In this document: piece after piece, positions 1 through 7,400 of the stretch
Numbering within the stretch: the stretch's first letter is position 1
How the letters are laid out: each line of letters begins with the position of its first letter
Assembly (NCBI GenBank): GCA_964384675.1
Contig: CAYLNK010000230.1
Span: 1-11,021 of the forward strand
Length of the DNA: 11,021 nucleotides
DNA from: CAYLNK01 sp964384675
GTDB lineage: Bacteria; Acidobacteriota; Thermoanaerobaculia; UBA5066
Direction: 5' to 3'
Notes under the pieces: model-generated
The model's input: only the letters and a program-made list of their open reading frames with translations
The model's database searches: none
Told to the model about the DNA's origin: nothing
Made by a program: the position numbers and the translations under genes

Positions 1-1
1 A

Positions 2-406
2 CCGGGGCTGGCCGCGCCCCCGCCGCCGCCGCCGCCGCGCGTCGCGGCCCGCCCCGAGCGGACGCACGTCCGCCCCACCTCTTACCTGGCCCTCTCGCTG
101 CTCTTCTCGGGGCTCCTCTTCGGTCTCTTCTTCGTGAGCGACAACGGCTTCCTCGCGGTCCGGAAGAAGCGCTCGCAGCTGGCCGAGCTGCAGGCCGAGG
201 TGACCGATCTCGCCGCGCAGAACCAGAAGCTGGAGGAGGAGATCGCCGCCCTGAAGAGCGATCCCGCCGCGGTCGAGAGGATCGCGCGCGAGAGCCTCAA
301 CCTGGTGGCGAAGGGAGACGTCGTCCTCGTCCTGCCGGCCGGCTGGCAGGGCAAGGTCGCGCCGGCCGCGCCGGCGAGACGGCAGCCCGCCCCTGCACGG
401 CGCTGA
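2..406 (+). CDS. DivIC/FtsB-like septum formation initiator protein, 5'-truncated
   Basis: This is the 3' part of a gene whose start lies left of the window. The visible 134 residues begin with a proline/arginine-rich cytoplasmic stretch that includes seven consecutive prolines (about residues 6-12). A single hydrophobic segment follows at 27-45, then a heptad-rich coiled coil at about 54-86 with alternating Leu and charged residues. The conserved family tail, with the pattern RIARESLNLV and then a GDVVLVLP-like end, lies at 93-112, and an Ala/Pro/Arg tail closes the protein. A single-pass protein with an extracytoplasmic coiled coil and this 'IARE' tail is the FtsB/DivIC layout. In that family the protein bridges the FtsQ/FtsL divisome complex and activates septal peptidoglycan synthesis. 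A GTG at 134 could start a shorter protein but would remove the membrane segment, so I read the frame as open to the window edge. The long Pro-rich N-terminus is unusual for FtsB, which normally begins close to the membrane segment. Confidence 0.8.
   Translation, partial: PGLAAPPPPPPPRVAARPERTHVRPTSYLALSLLFSGLLFGLFFVSDNGFLAVRKKRSQLAELQAEVTDLAAQNQKLEEEIAALKSDPAAVERIARESLNLVAKGDVVLVLPAGWQGKVAPAAPARRQPAPARR
20..37 (+). repeat. (CCG)6 trinucleotide repeat
   Basis: Six perfect CCG units encode most of a seven-proline run in the cytoplasmic N-terminus of the FtsB/DivIC-like protein. The repeat is in frame, so unit gain or loss would change only the length of the proline run. Confidence 0.85.
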
Positions 407-445
407 GGCGGGACGGGCGGGCGGCGAGCGGTCCGCGGCCCCTGC

Positions 446-451
446 TACGAT
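446..451 (+). promoter_or_regulatory. Candidate -10 box for a leaderless transcript
   Basis: TACGAT fits the TAnnnT pattern of bacterial -10 elements and ends 7 nt before the ATG at 459. That would place transcription initiation at or next to the start codon. No Shine-Dalgarno sequence precedes this ATG, which is consistent with a leaderless mRNA. No convincing -35 element is visible. Confidence 0.4.
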
Positions 452-458
452 CGAGTCG

Positions 459-2417
459 ATGACCGTGATCGCCCGTGCCGGCGAGTCCAGCACGCCCGCT
501 CCGGTCGATGAGGAGTCGCGGAGCCTCCGGGCCTTCCAGCTCCTGGCCCTGCTCTTCGTCCTGGCGTACGTCGTCTGCCCCTACTGGTCGCTCGCGCCGT
601 CCGGTCCGCTCCGCGTGGCGCTGCTCGTAGTCACGGTGCTCGCGGGCCTGGTCTGGGCGAAGCTCGCCAGCGGCCCGGTCGTCTGGCACCGCCCGTCCCG
701 CCGCGAGGCGATCGCCCTCGCCGCCGCCGTCCTCGGTGTGACCGTCCTCAGCTGGCGGGCGCTGGGGGTCGACGTGCCGTGGCTCGGCGACGAGGACCAC
801 CACCTGGAGCTCGCCTGGAGCTTCGTCCAGGCGGTCCGGACGCTCGGACCGAGGCTCTGGGCTCTCACGCTCGCCGGGCTCGCCGGCGCGATCGTCCTGG
901 CCGTGCTGAGCCGCAGGGGCGACGGCCCGGAGATCCGATGGCGCTGGCTCCCCCCCTCGCGATGGCTGGCGACGGGGGCCGTCCTCGCGGTTGCCGGTGT
1001 CGCCGGGGCCGTCTTCCTGGCGCTGCGCCCCGACTGGGTCGCGATGCTGGCTCGCTACCCGGGGCTCGTGGACGTCGCGGCCTCCGCCGTCCCGGCGCTT
1101 CTCGTGCCGTTCTCCAAGGCGTTCCACGAGCCGGCTTACCGGCTCGTCCCTCTTCTGGCCGCGGCCCTGCTCGCGTGGTCCTGCGCCCGGCTCCCTCACG
1201 GTGTCACCGGAGCCGACCGGGTCCTGGTCGCCCTCGCCGTCGCCACGACGCCTCTCGTCTGGTCGTACAGCAGCACCCTCTATCTGGAGCTGCCGGCCGT
1301 CCTCCTGATGACGCTCGTCTGCGCGAACGCGGAGCGCCTCCTCGTGGCACCACCGGCCGAGCTCGTGAAGGAGCCGTCGTGGTACGCCCTCCTGGCCGTC
1401 GGCTTCGTCAAGGAGACCGTCGCGCCGTTCCTCGCGGTCTTCGTGGGGCTGAGGTTCCTGTCGTGGCTGGGCCGCCGGGAGCGCGGGGGCACGCCCTGGC
1501 CGGAGCTGCGTGTCGCCGGCGTGGTCCTCTTCCCGCTCGCGGTCTTCCTCGCGTACCGGTTCCGCTTCCTCGTCGGGTCCCGGCACTATGGCGCCGAGCC
1601 GGGGAACCTCCTCGACGGAGCGGCCTACGCGACCCTGGCGCGCTCGTACCTGGCGCAGATCGGTCCGGCCCTCCTCGTCCTCGCCCTCCTCGGCATCGGG
1701 TCCGGACTGGCGCTCCGGCGCTTCGGGCGCGTGACTTTTCTCTTGGCGGCAGGCCTCGCGGACGTCGTGTTCCACCTGGTGGACCGCCGCGAGTACGTCG
1801 GGTACAGCCGCTTCTCCCTGTTCGTGCTCCCCCCGATCCTCGCCGCGGCCGCCGACGGGCTGGGCGCGCTCGGCCGGTACCGCCCCGCCCTCGTGACGGG
1901 CGGTCTCGTCGTCGCCGTCCTCCAGAACGCCGGCCTGTCACCCCTCCACGCGGACGGCACGAAGGGGCCGGCCTGGGGCTGGCGGACGCCGGTTCGCACG
2001 TACGCCGGCGCGATCCCCGGACGCGAGCCGGGACCGGCGCTCCGGACGCTGGTCCCGCTCGAGCCGGAGCGGTACTACCCGTACCGGCCGGCTCTCCGGG
2101 CGGTGCGTGAGCGCGAGGGCTCCGGAGCGGGATTCACTCTTCTCTCGGGTCTCGACTACCCGTACCGCTACTGGCTCTACCTCGGGTGGCGGGGGCCGAT
2201 CCGGATGGACGAGGGCTCCGCTGCCGACCCCCGCGGCGACGATCGCGCCCGGCTCGAGGCGGTCCTCGCGCGCGCGGCGGCCCGCGGAGCCGGCGCGGTA
2301 CTCTTTCACGTGGAAGGAGCGGGGCCCGTCCCGCTCGCGGGGGCGAGCGGATTCGTGCTGAGCCGCCGCTTCACGAACTCCCAGCACGAGCTGCTCCTCT
2401 TCGAGCGGAGAAACTGA
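459..2417 (+). CDS. Polytopic GT-C fold glycosyltransferase (ArnT/PMT-like)
   Basis: This 652-residue protein has a short cytoplasmic N-terminus (about 1-25) and then at least ten hydrophobic segments between about 26 and 480. A mostly soluble C-terminal domain of about 160 residues follows. The predicted first extracytoplasmic loop contains an acidic motif, GDEDHH, at 110-115. Its acidic pair resembles the loop-1 metal/substrate-binding signature of GT-C glycosyltransferases such as the ArnT, PMT and PglB-like families. These enzymes transfer a sugar from a polyprenyl-phosphate donor to lipid, glycan or protein on the outer face of the cytoplasmic membrane. The acceptor cannot be told from the sequence. 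The next gene begins 3 nt after the stop and encodes a GT2 domain of the polyprenyl-phosphate-sugar synthase type, a natural supplier of the donor. The ATG at 459 lacks a Shine-Dalgarno sequence but has a -10-like box just upstream. Membership of GT-C is fairly secure, but the exact family is not. Confidence 0.75.
   Translation: MTVIARAGESSTPAPVDEESRSLRAFQLLALLFVLAYVVCPYWSLAPSGPLRVALLVVTVLAGLVWAKLASGPVVWHRPSRREAIALAAAVLGVTVLSWRALGVDVPWLGDEDHHLELAWSFVQAVRTLGPRLWALTLAGLAGAIVLAVLSRRGDGPEIRWRWLPPSRWLATGAVLAVAGVAGAVFLALRPDWVAMLARYPGLVDVAASAVPALLVPFSKAFHEPAYRLVPLLAAALLAWSCARLPHGVTGADRVLVALAVATTPLVWSYSSTLYLELPAVLLMTLVCANAERLLVAPPAELVKEPSWYALLAVGFVKETVAPFLAVFVGLRFLSWLGRRERGGTPWPELRVAGVVLFPLAVFLAYRFRFLVGSRHYGAEPGNLLDGAAYATLARSYLAQIGPALLVLALLGIGSGLALRRFGRVTFLLAAGLADVVFHLVDRREYVGYSRFSLFVLPPILAAAADGLGALGRYRPALVTGGLVVAVLQNAGLSPLHADGTKGPAWGWRTPVRTYAGAIPGREPGPALRTLVPLEPERYYPYRPALRAVREREGSGAGFTLLSGLDYPYRYWLYLGWRGPIRMDEGSAADPRGDDRARLEAVLARAAARGAGAVLFHVEGAGPVPLAGASGFVLSRRFTNSQHELLLFERRN
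2407..2410 (+). promoter_or_regulatory. Ribosome binding site for the TTG-started fusion gene
   Basis: GGAG lies 10 nt before the TTG at 2421, inside the last codons of the upstream glycosyltransferase gene. It supports a TTG start and translation within one mRNA. The next alternative, a GTG at 2460, has no comparable site. Confidence 0.45.
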
Positions 2418-2420
2418 GCC

Positions 2421-3758
2421 TTGGCCTTCGACTACGCCGTCGGCGTCCTCGCCGACGAAGTGTCCTCGTTCAGCGCCTACTTCGACGAGGTGGTCCAGTA
2501 CCGGCCGCTGCCTCACGACGCGGGACGCCTCCTCGCCCGGATCCGGGCTGCGCGAAAGATGCGTCTCGCCCCGGACGAGCCGATCCCGGACCGTTCCCGC
2601 GATCCCGAATCGCGCACGCTGGTCCTCCTCGACGGCAACTTCAATCACGACCTCGACATCCAGGGGCTCCTCTCGTCGATCCGGCCCCGCCTGTCGCGGG
2701 GCGGGCGCGTCGTGGCGATCGCCTACAACCCGTATCTCGGATGGGCTTACCGGCTGATGGCCCGCCTCGGGCTGCGAAAAGCGGCGGTCCCCGAGGTCTT
2801 CCTGACGACCGAGGCGCTCCGGAGCGTCAGCCGGCTGGCCGGCTTCGAGATGGTCCAGCTCCGGTGCGCCGGCCTCTCTCCCTTCCGGATGCTCGGCCTC
2901 GGGTCGCTCGTGAACAAGCTCTCTCCGGCCCTTCCCCTCGTCCGCTGGCTCTCGTTCGGGACCGTCGTTCTCCTCCGGCCGGTCGAGGCCGAGGCTCGGC
3001 GCCCGTCGCTCACCGTCGTCGTCCCGGCCCGGAACGAGAAGGGGAACATCGAGAACGCCATCCTCCGGCTCCCGTCCTTCGGGGGCGCGGACGTCGAGGT
3101 CGTCTTCGTCGAGGGGCACTCGTCGGACGGGACGTGGGAGGAGATCCAGCGTGTGGCGGCGCTTCACGGCGGGGTCCGGCGGATCGTCTGCCTCAAGCAG
3201 ACGGGGCGAGGGAAGAACGACGCCGTCAAGAAGGGATTCGAGGCGGCGACGGGAGAGCTCCTGACGATCCTGGACGCCGACCTGACCACGCCTCCCGAGC
3301 TCTTGGAGCGCTTCTACGACGCCTGGTGCCGCGGCCACGGCGATTTCGTGAACGGGAACCGCCTCGTCTACCCGATGGAGGACGAGGCGATGCGGTTCCT
3401 GAACCGGCTGGGGAACATCTTCTTCGCCAAGGGGCTGAGCTGGGTCCTCGACGCCCGGGTGGGCGACTCCCTCTGCGGGACCAAGCTCTTCACCCGGCGC
3501 GACTGGCATCGCTTCGGGGAGTGGCGCCGCGACTTCGGGGACTTCGACCCGTTCGGGGACTTCGAGCTGCTGTTCCCCGCCGCCGTCCTCGGGCTCGGCA
3601 TCGCGGAGGTGCCGGTGCGCTACCTCGCCCGGACCTACGGATCGACGAACATCCAGCGGTTCCGCGACGGCGCGCAGCTCCTGAGGATGACGCTGGTCGG
3701 GCTCCTCCGTCTGAAGCTGGGGCGGCGGTCGGGGATCAGTCCTGGAGCAGCCGCTTGA
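2421..3758 (+). CDS. Degenerate methyltransferase-like segment fused to GT2 glycosyltransferase
   Basis: This 445-residue protein starts with TTG, 3 nt after the GT-C stop and in the same reading frame. Residues 1-60 match no motif I recognise. Residues 60-188 look like the second half of a class I SAM-dependent methyltransferase as found fused to GT2 domains: strand LVLLDG, a helix, then RVVAIAYNPYLGW, then a long helical 'lid'. The glycine-rich SAM-binding motif I that should come earlier is absent, so methyl transfer is doubtful. Residues 195-432 form a GT-A fold GT2 domain with an opening TVVVPARNE strand, an EGHSSDGT loop, the DAD metal/nucleotide-binding motif at 285-287 followed by LTTPP, and a DSLCGTKLF motif near 349-357. 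Those features are typical of dolichyl-phosphate-mannose/glucose synthase-like enzymes, which move a sugar from a nucleotide donor to polyprenyl phosphate on the cytoplasmic face. No membrane anchor follows the GT2 domain. The last 23 bp overlap the convergent gene ending at 3736. Confidence 0.8.
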   Translation: MAFDYAVGVLADEVSSFSAYFDEVVQYRPLPHDAGRLLARIRAARKMRLAPDEPIPDRSRDPESRTLVLLDGNFNHDLDIQGLLSSIRPRLSRGGRVVAIAYNPYLGWAYRLMARLGLRKAAVPEVFLTTEALRSVSRLAGFEMVQLRCAGLSPFRMLGLGSLVNKLSPALPLVRWLSFGTVVLLRPVEAEARRPSLTVVVPARNEKGNIENAILRLPSFGGADVEVVFVEGHSSDGTWEEIQRVAALHGGVRRIVCLKQTGRGKNDAVKKGFEAATGELLTILDADLTTPPELLERFYDAWCRGHGDFVNGNRLVYPMEDEAMRFLNRLGNIFFAKGLSWVLDARVGDSLCGTKLFTRRDWHRFGEWRRDFGDFDPFGDFELLFPAAVLGLGIAEVPVRYLARTYGSTNIQRFRDGAQLLRMTLVGLLRLKLGRRSGISPGAAA

Positions 3759-4002
3759 TCGCGGGATGGAGGCCCTCTTCCACGATCGCGGCCGCGTCGT
3801 GCAGCAGACGCGCCGCTTCCTCGCGCGAGAAGCCGACCGGGATCGTGATGGAGACGACCTTCAGGTCGTGGGCCGCGTCGGGACGGTGGTCGACGGTGGC
3901 CCGCAGGCCGGGCTCGTCGTCCTCGTCGTCCCCGGGCGGGTCGTCGTAGGCGGTCTGGACCTCCAGCACGACGGCGGGCAGCAGGTGCTCTCGTTCGCTC
4001 AC
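3736..4002 (-). CDS. Small acidic protein of unknown function coupled to PrxQ
   Basis: I do not recognise this 88-residue family. The protein is strongly acidic: I count 20 Asp/Glu against 7 Lys/Arg, with an Asp/Glu-rich stretch at about 20-30. A predicted beta strand (KVVSITIPVGF) follows, and then an amphipathic helix running to the end, rich in Ala, Leu and Glu. There is no signal peptide, membrane segment or cysteine. The GTG start shares bases with the upstream prxQ stop (a 4-nt GTGA overlap). A GGAGG at 4011-4007 sits 4 nt before it within the prxQ end, which strongly suggests translational coupling and a real gene. Its 3' end overlaps the convergent GT2 gene by 23 bp. It could be a partner or regulator of the peroxiredoxin, but nothing in the sequence demonstrates this. 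Confidence 0.7.
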   Translation of the reverse strand: MSEREHLLPAVVLEVQTAYDDPPGDDEDDEPGLRATVDHRPDAAHDLKVVSITIPVGFSREEAARLLHDAAAIVEEGLHPAIKRLLQD

Positions 4003-4463
4003 GACACCTCCGCGAGGGCCTCGGCGACCTCGGCCGAGTGGCCGTTGGGGCTCACCGAGTCGTAAACCCGGGCGATCTTCCCCTTGCTGTCGATCAGGAA
4101 CGTCTTCCTCTTGGCGTACCCGACGAGCGGCATGTCGACGCCGTACGCCTTGATCACCGATCCGTCCTCGTCGGCGAGGAGCTGGAAGTTCAGGCGCTGG
4201 CCGTCGGAGAACTTCTTCTGCGAGCCGACGGTGTCCTTGGAGACGCCGAGCACGACGACGTCTTTCGGGAACAGGTCCTTGTCGTCGCGGAACCTGCAGG
4301 CTTCCACCGTGCAGCCGGGTGTGTCGGCCTTCGGGTAGAAATAGAGGACCACCCGCTTGCCGCGGAGGGAGGCGAGCGAGACCTGCTTGCCGTGCTGGTC
4401 GGAGAGCGTGAAGCCGGGCGCGTCGTCGCCGGCCTTCAGGTGGGTCGAGGAGAAGAGGCCCAT
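3999..4463 (-). CDS. bcp: PrxQ/BCP-type thioredoxin-dependent peroxiredoxin
   Basis: This 154-residue protein is the usual length for a PrxQ (bacterioferritin comigratory protein). The thioredoxin fold opens with GDDAPGFTLSDQHG (12-25) and then VVLYFYPKADTPGCTVEAC. The peroxidatic Cys is residue 51 in the TPGCT motif. A second Cys at 56, five residues on, is the resolving Cys of atypical 2-Cys PrxQ enzymes, which form an intramolecular disulfide reduced by thioredoxin. Later family motifs are also present, including VLGVSKDT and the KTFLIDSKGKI strand. It reduces hydrogen peroxide and organic hydroperoxides in the cytosol, since no export signal is seen. It lies 30 nt downstream of the VWFA gene and overlaps the next gene by 4 nt. 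No Shine-Dalgarno sequence precedes the ATG, but a TACAGT box does, so it may have its own leaderless promoter. Confidence 0.95.
   Translation of the reverse strand: MGLFSSTHLKAGDDAPGFTLSDQHGKQVSLASLRGKRVVLYFYPKADTPGCTVEACRFRDDKDLFPKDVVVLGVSKDTVGSQKKFSDGQRLNFQLLADEDGSVIKAYGVDMPLVGYAKRKTFLIDSKGKIARVYDSVSPNGHSAEVAEALAEVS
4007..4011 (-). promoter_or_regulatory. Shine-Dalgarno site for the small acidic gene
   Basis: On the minus strand, GGAGG lies 4 nt before the GTG at 4002 and within the last codons of prxQ. It fixes the start of the downstream small gene and supports coupled translation. Confidence 0.55.
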
Positions 4464-4469
4464 CGGCCT

Positions 4470-4475
4470 ACTGTA
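4470..4475 (-). promoter_or_regulatory. Candidate -10 box for leaderless prxQ transcript
   Basis: On the minus strand, TACAGT (TAnnnT) ends 6 nt before the prxQ ATG, and there is no Shine-Dalgarno sequence. A weak -35 candidate, GTGACG, lies 16 nt further upstream at 4497-4492 and overlaps the stop region of the VWFA gene. The geometry matches the box upstream of the gene at 459. Confidence 0.4.
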
Positions 4476-4493
4476 GCAGCCTGCCCCGGCCCG

Positions 4494-7400
4494 TCACGGG
4501 TAGTACCCCGAGATCGTCCGTGCCGTCAGGTTCTCGGGGCTCATCTTCACCTCGATCTTCCGCCAGGCGTTGGAGACGGACTTGTTCTGGGGCACGTACG
4601 TCAGGAGGTACTGGCTCCGGAGCTCCTCGTCGATCTCCTTGTAGATCTTGTCGAGGTTCTTCGCCGAGTCGACGTAGTAGACGGAGCCGCCGGTCTCGCG
4701 CGCCATCTTGTTCAGCTTGTACTTCACGTCGAGCTGGGCCGCGCCGATCCTCAGGCCGATGAAATAGAGGGCCACGCCGGTCTTCTTCGCGTAGTCGAGG
4801 GCCGCCTCGAAGGTGAACTTCGACGCGCGGTCCTCGCCGTCGGTCAGGATGACGTACGCCTTACGGCCTCGCACGCCCTGGTACTGGTAGAGCCCGTAGA
4901 CGAGGGCGTCCCAGAGCGCCGTGGAGCCCTGGGCCCGGAGGCCGGCCAGGGCCTGGGCGATCCGGTCCCGGTCCGTCGTGAAGCGGGAGATCAGCTGCGG
5001 CTCGTTGTCGAACGAGACGAGGAAGCAGCGGTCCCGTTTCGTCATCACGTCCCTCAGGAACTCCGAGGCCGCCTTCTGGGCCTCGACGATCGACTCCTCC
5101 ATCGAGCCGGAGGTGTCGACCCCGATCCCGAGGGAGAGCGGCAGGTTCGTGACGACCTCGAAGCCGTCGAGGTTCTGGGGGACGCCGTCCTCGATGATCC
5201 GGAAGTTGGCCTGCGAGAGCCCGGTGACGGGCCGGCCCTTCGCCAGCACCGACGTGTACAGCTCCACGGCCTGGACGCTCACCTCGGACAGGTACTTCGG
5301 CGCGTTGAAGTACCGGAGGTCCTCGGTGGTCGTGCCGTCCTCGAGCTGGGCCACGACCCTTATGAAGCCGAGGTCCTTGCTCTTCGGGATCTCGACGACC
5401 TGCTGGAACGGGGACTGGAACAGGGTGGCGACCTTCGCCTCGTTGACGTAGATCGCCACGTCCTTGAGCCGCTTGGTCTCGGGCACCGCCACGTCGGCCA
5501 CGACGCGGACCGGTCCCTCCAGGGCGATCCCCTTCTCCGGCGCGGTGAGGCGCACCCGGAACGCCTCGCGTCCCTCGTTCAGGATCACCTCGTCCTCGGC
5601 GATCGCCTTTCCGTCCTTGGCGTAGCCGATCACCTTCACGCTGTGCTTGCGCGGCAGGTGCCCGAGGTCCAGGTCGGCGTCGAACGGTGGACGCCTCTTC
5701 GTCATGACGCGCGTGTTGTCGAGATAGAACTCCGTGAACGCGATGTCGTTGGAGGTGGCCCGGGTCTCGAACCGGATGAGGCCGGTCGCGATCTCGCGGG
5801 CGATCGGGACGATCGAGATGGAGCCGCGGGCGCCCGGGTTCTCGGAGAGGCGGGTGATGGCGGCCTTTGCCGCGTCCCGGGCGGCCTTCTCGGCGGCGGT
5901 GAGCGTGGCGTCGGGGACCTCGGGCACGGTCAGCTTCTCGGCGATCACGGCGCCGGCGTTGCGATTGGCGTCGGCCACCTTGACCTTGATCCGGTACTCG
6001 CCGGGATACAGCTCGCGCTCGATCGTGATGGGGACGAACGCGCCGCTCACGGAGCCGGCGGGGAAGTCGAAGCGGTAGCGGAAATTGTCGACGAGGCGGT
6101 CGCCCTTGACGATCTCACCGACCACGTCGATGTCGAAGAAGCTCTCGTCGCCCACCTGCTTCGTCGTCAGGCTGTCGCGCTCGAGCATCAGGGCCAGCTC
6201 CATCCGGATCTTGTTGGCGACCATCTCCGGGAAGCGGAGCACCCGCTGGATCGGGAGCTTCGACGCCTCGGCGGCGAGGTCGGTCGTCATCTGGAGGATG
6301 TGGTCCACGCCCTCGACGTCGGGCTTCTGACCCTGCTTGATCTCCTCGATCGCCTTCATGCCGCCCGCGCCGCCGAAGAAGGCCGACGAGGCGTTCATCG
6401 CGGCGTTCACGTCCCGCCACTCGGAGCAGCGGGTCGTGTCGACGCGGCGCGAGGCGGAGGCTCCCGCGAGCCCGCCGAGGCCGCCGACCTGCAGCGCGTA
6501 GACGCCGTCCTGCGGCGTCCAGAGCTGATAGTCGCCCGCGGCGAACGGCTGGTAGAAGAGGAGGACGACCTTCGACGCCCGGATCGACTCCATCCGCTCG
6601 TAGTACCAGATCTGGATCGGCCAGTAGATGTCCTGGCAGTCGACCTTCTTGACGCCGTCCGGCGGGCCGTTGGAGAGGAAGATCTTGGCCTGGTCGGTGA
6701 ACGTGCCGCGGAAGAGCTCGTGTACCTGCTTGAGGCGGAGCTCGTAGATATCGCGGAAGGCGATCCGCATCCCGTCGGCGCCCACCGAGCGCCGTTTCCA
6801 GAACCCCTCGATGAACGCGTCGCGCTGATAGTCGGAGCTGAGGCGCAGCATCGTGTCGCGCTCGACGTCGGTGAGGATCGGCTCCACGTCGGCCAGGAAC
6901 TGGCGGTACTTCTCCGGCAGGGCGTCGGTCGCCTTCTTCCGCTCCTTGCTCGTGAGCGGCTTGTTCGAGACGAGGACGGGGGCCACCGGGGCGGCCTTCT
7001 CGCCCGGCTTGAGCGGGGCGGAGACGTGCTGGACCGCAAGGGCCGAGCGCTCGGCGAGGCCGCCGTTGTTGTCCCCTTGCCGCTTGCCGATCTCGCGGAA
7101 GGCGGTGAGGACGAGCAAGGCGTCGCCGCATCCCGTCTTGCCCGGGTCGGTCTCGGCGAGCGGTCCGGTCACCGTCGCGGTGGGGGAGAGAAGCACGGGC
7201 TCCCCCTCGAGGACCGTCCAGTAGCGGAAGACCCGTGTGCCGCTCTCCTGGAAGAACAGCACGCGCGCCTTCTCCCCGAGCTTCGGGTGCTCCAGATAGG
7301 TCCAGACCTCGAGCGGTCGGAACAGGTCGGAGCAGCTGACGACCTGGCGGGCATCCGGCGGGCCCGAGGCGATGTAGACGAGCGCCCGGTCGTCGTCGAG

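Noticed and set aside
134..406. A 90-residue soluble version of the FtsB/DivIC-like protein starting at GTG 134
   Set aside because: This start would remove the hydrophobic segment encoded just upstream in the same frame, which the family needs, and no Shine-Dalgarno sequence precedes it.
297..3949. Long alternative frames over the two glycosyltransferase genes (minus 297-1775, plus 779-2110, minus 1938-3509, plus 2186-3949)
   Set aside because: They are charged or Pro/Arg-rich without domains, and they overlap frames with membrane segments and GT2 motifs.
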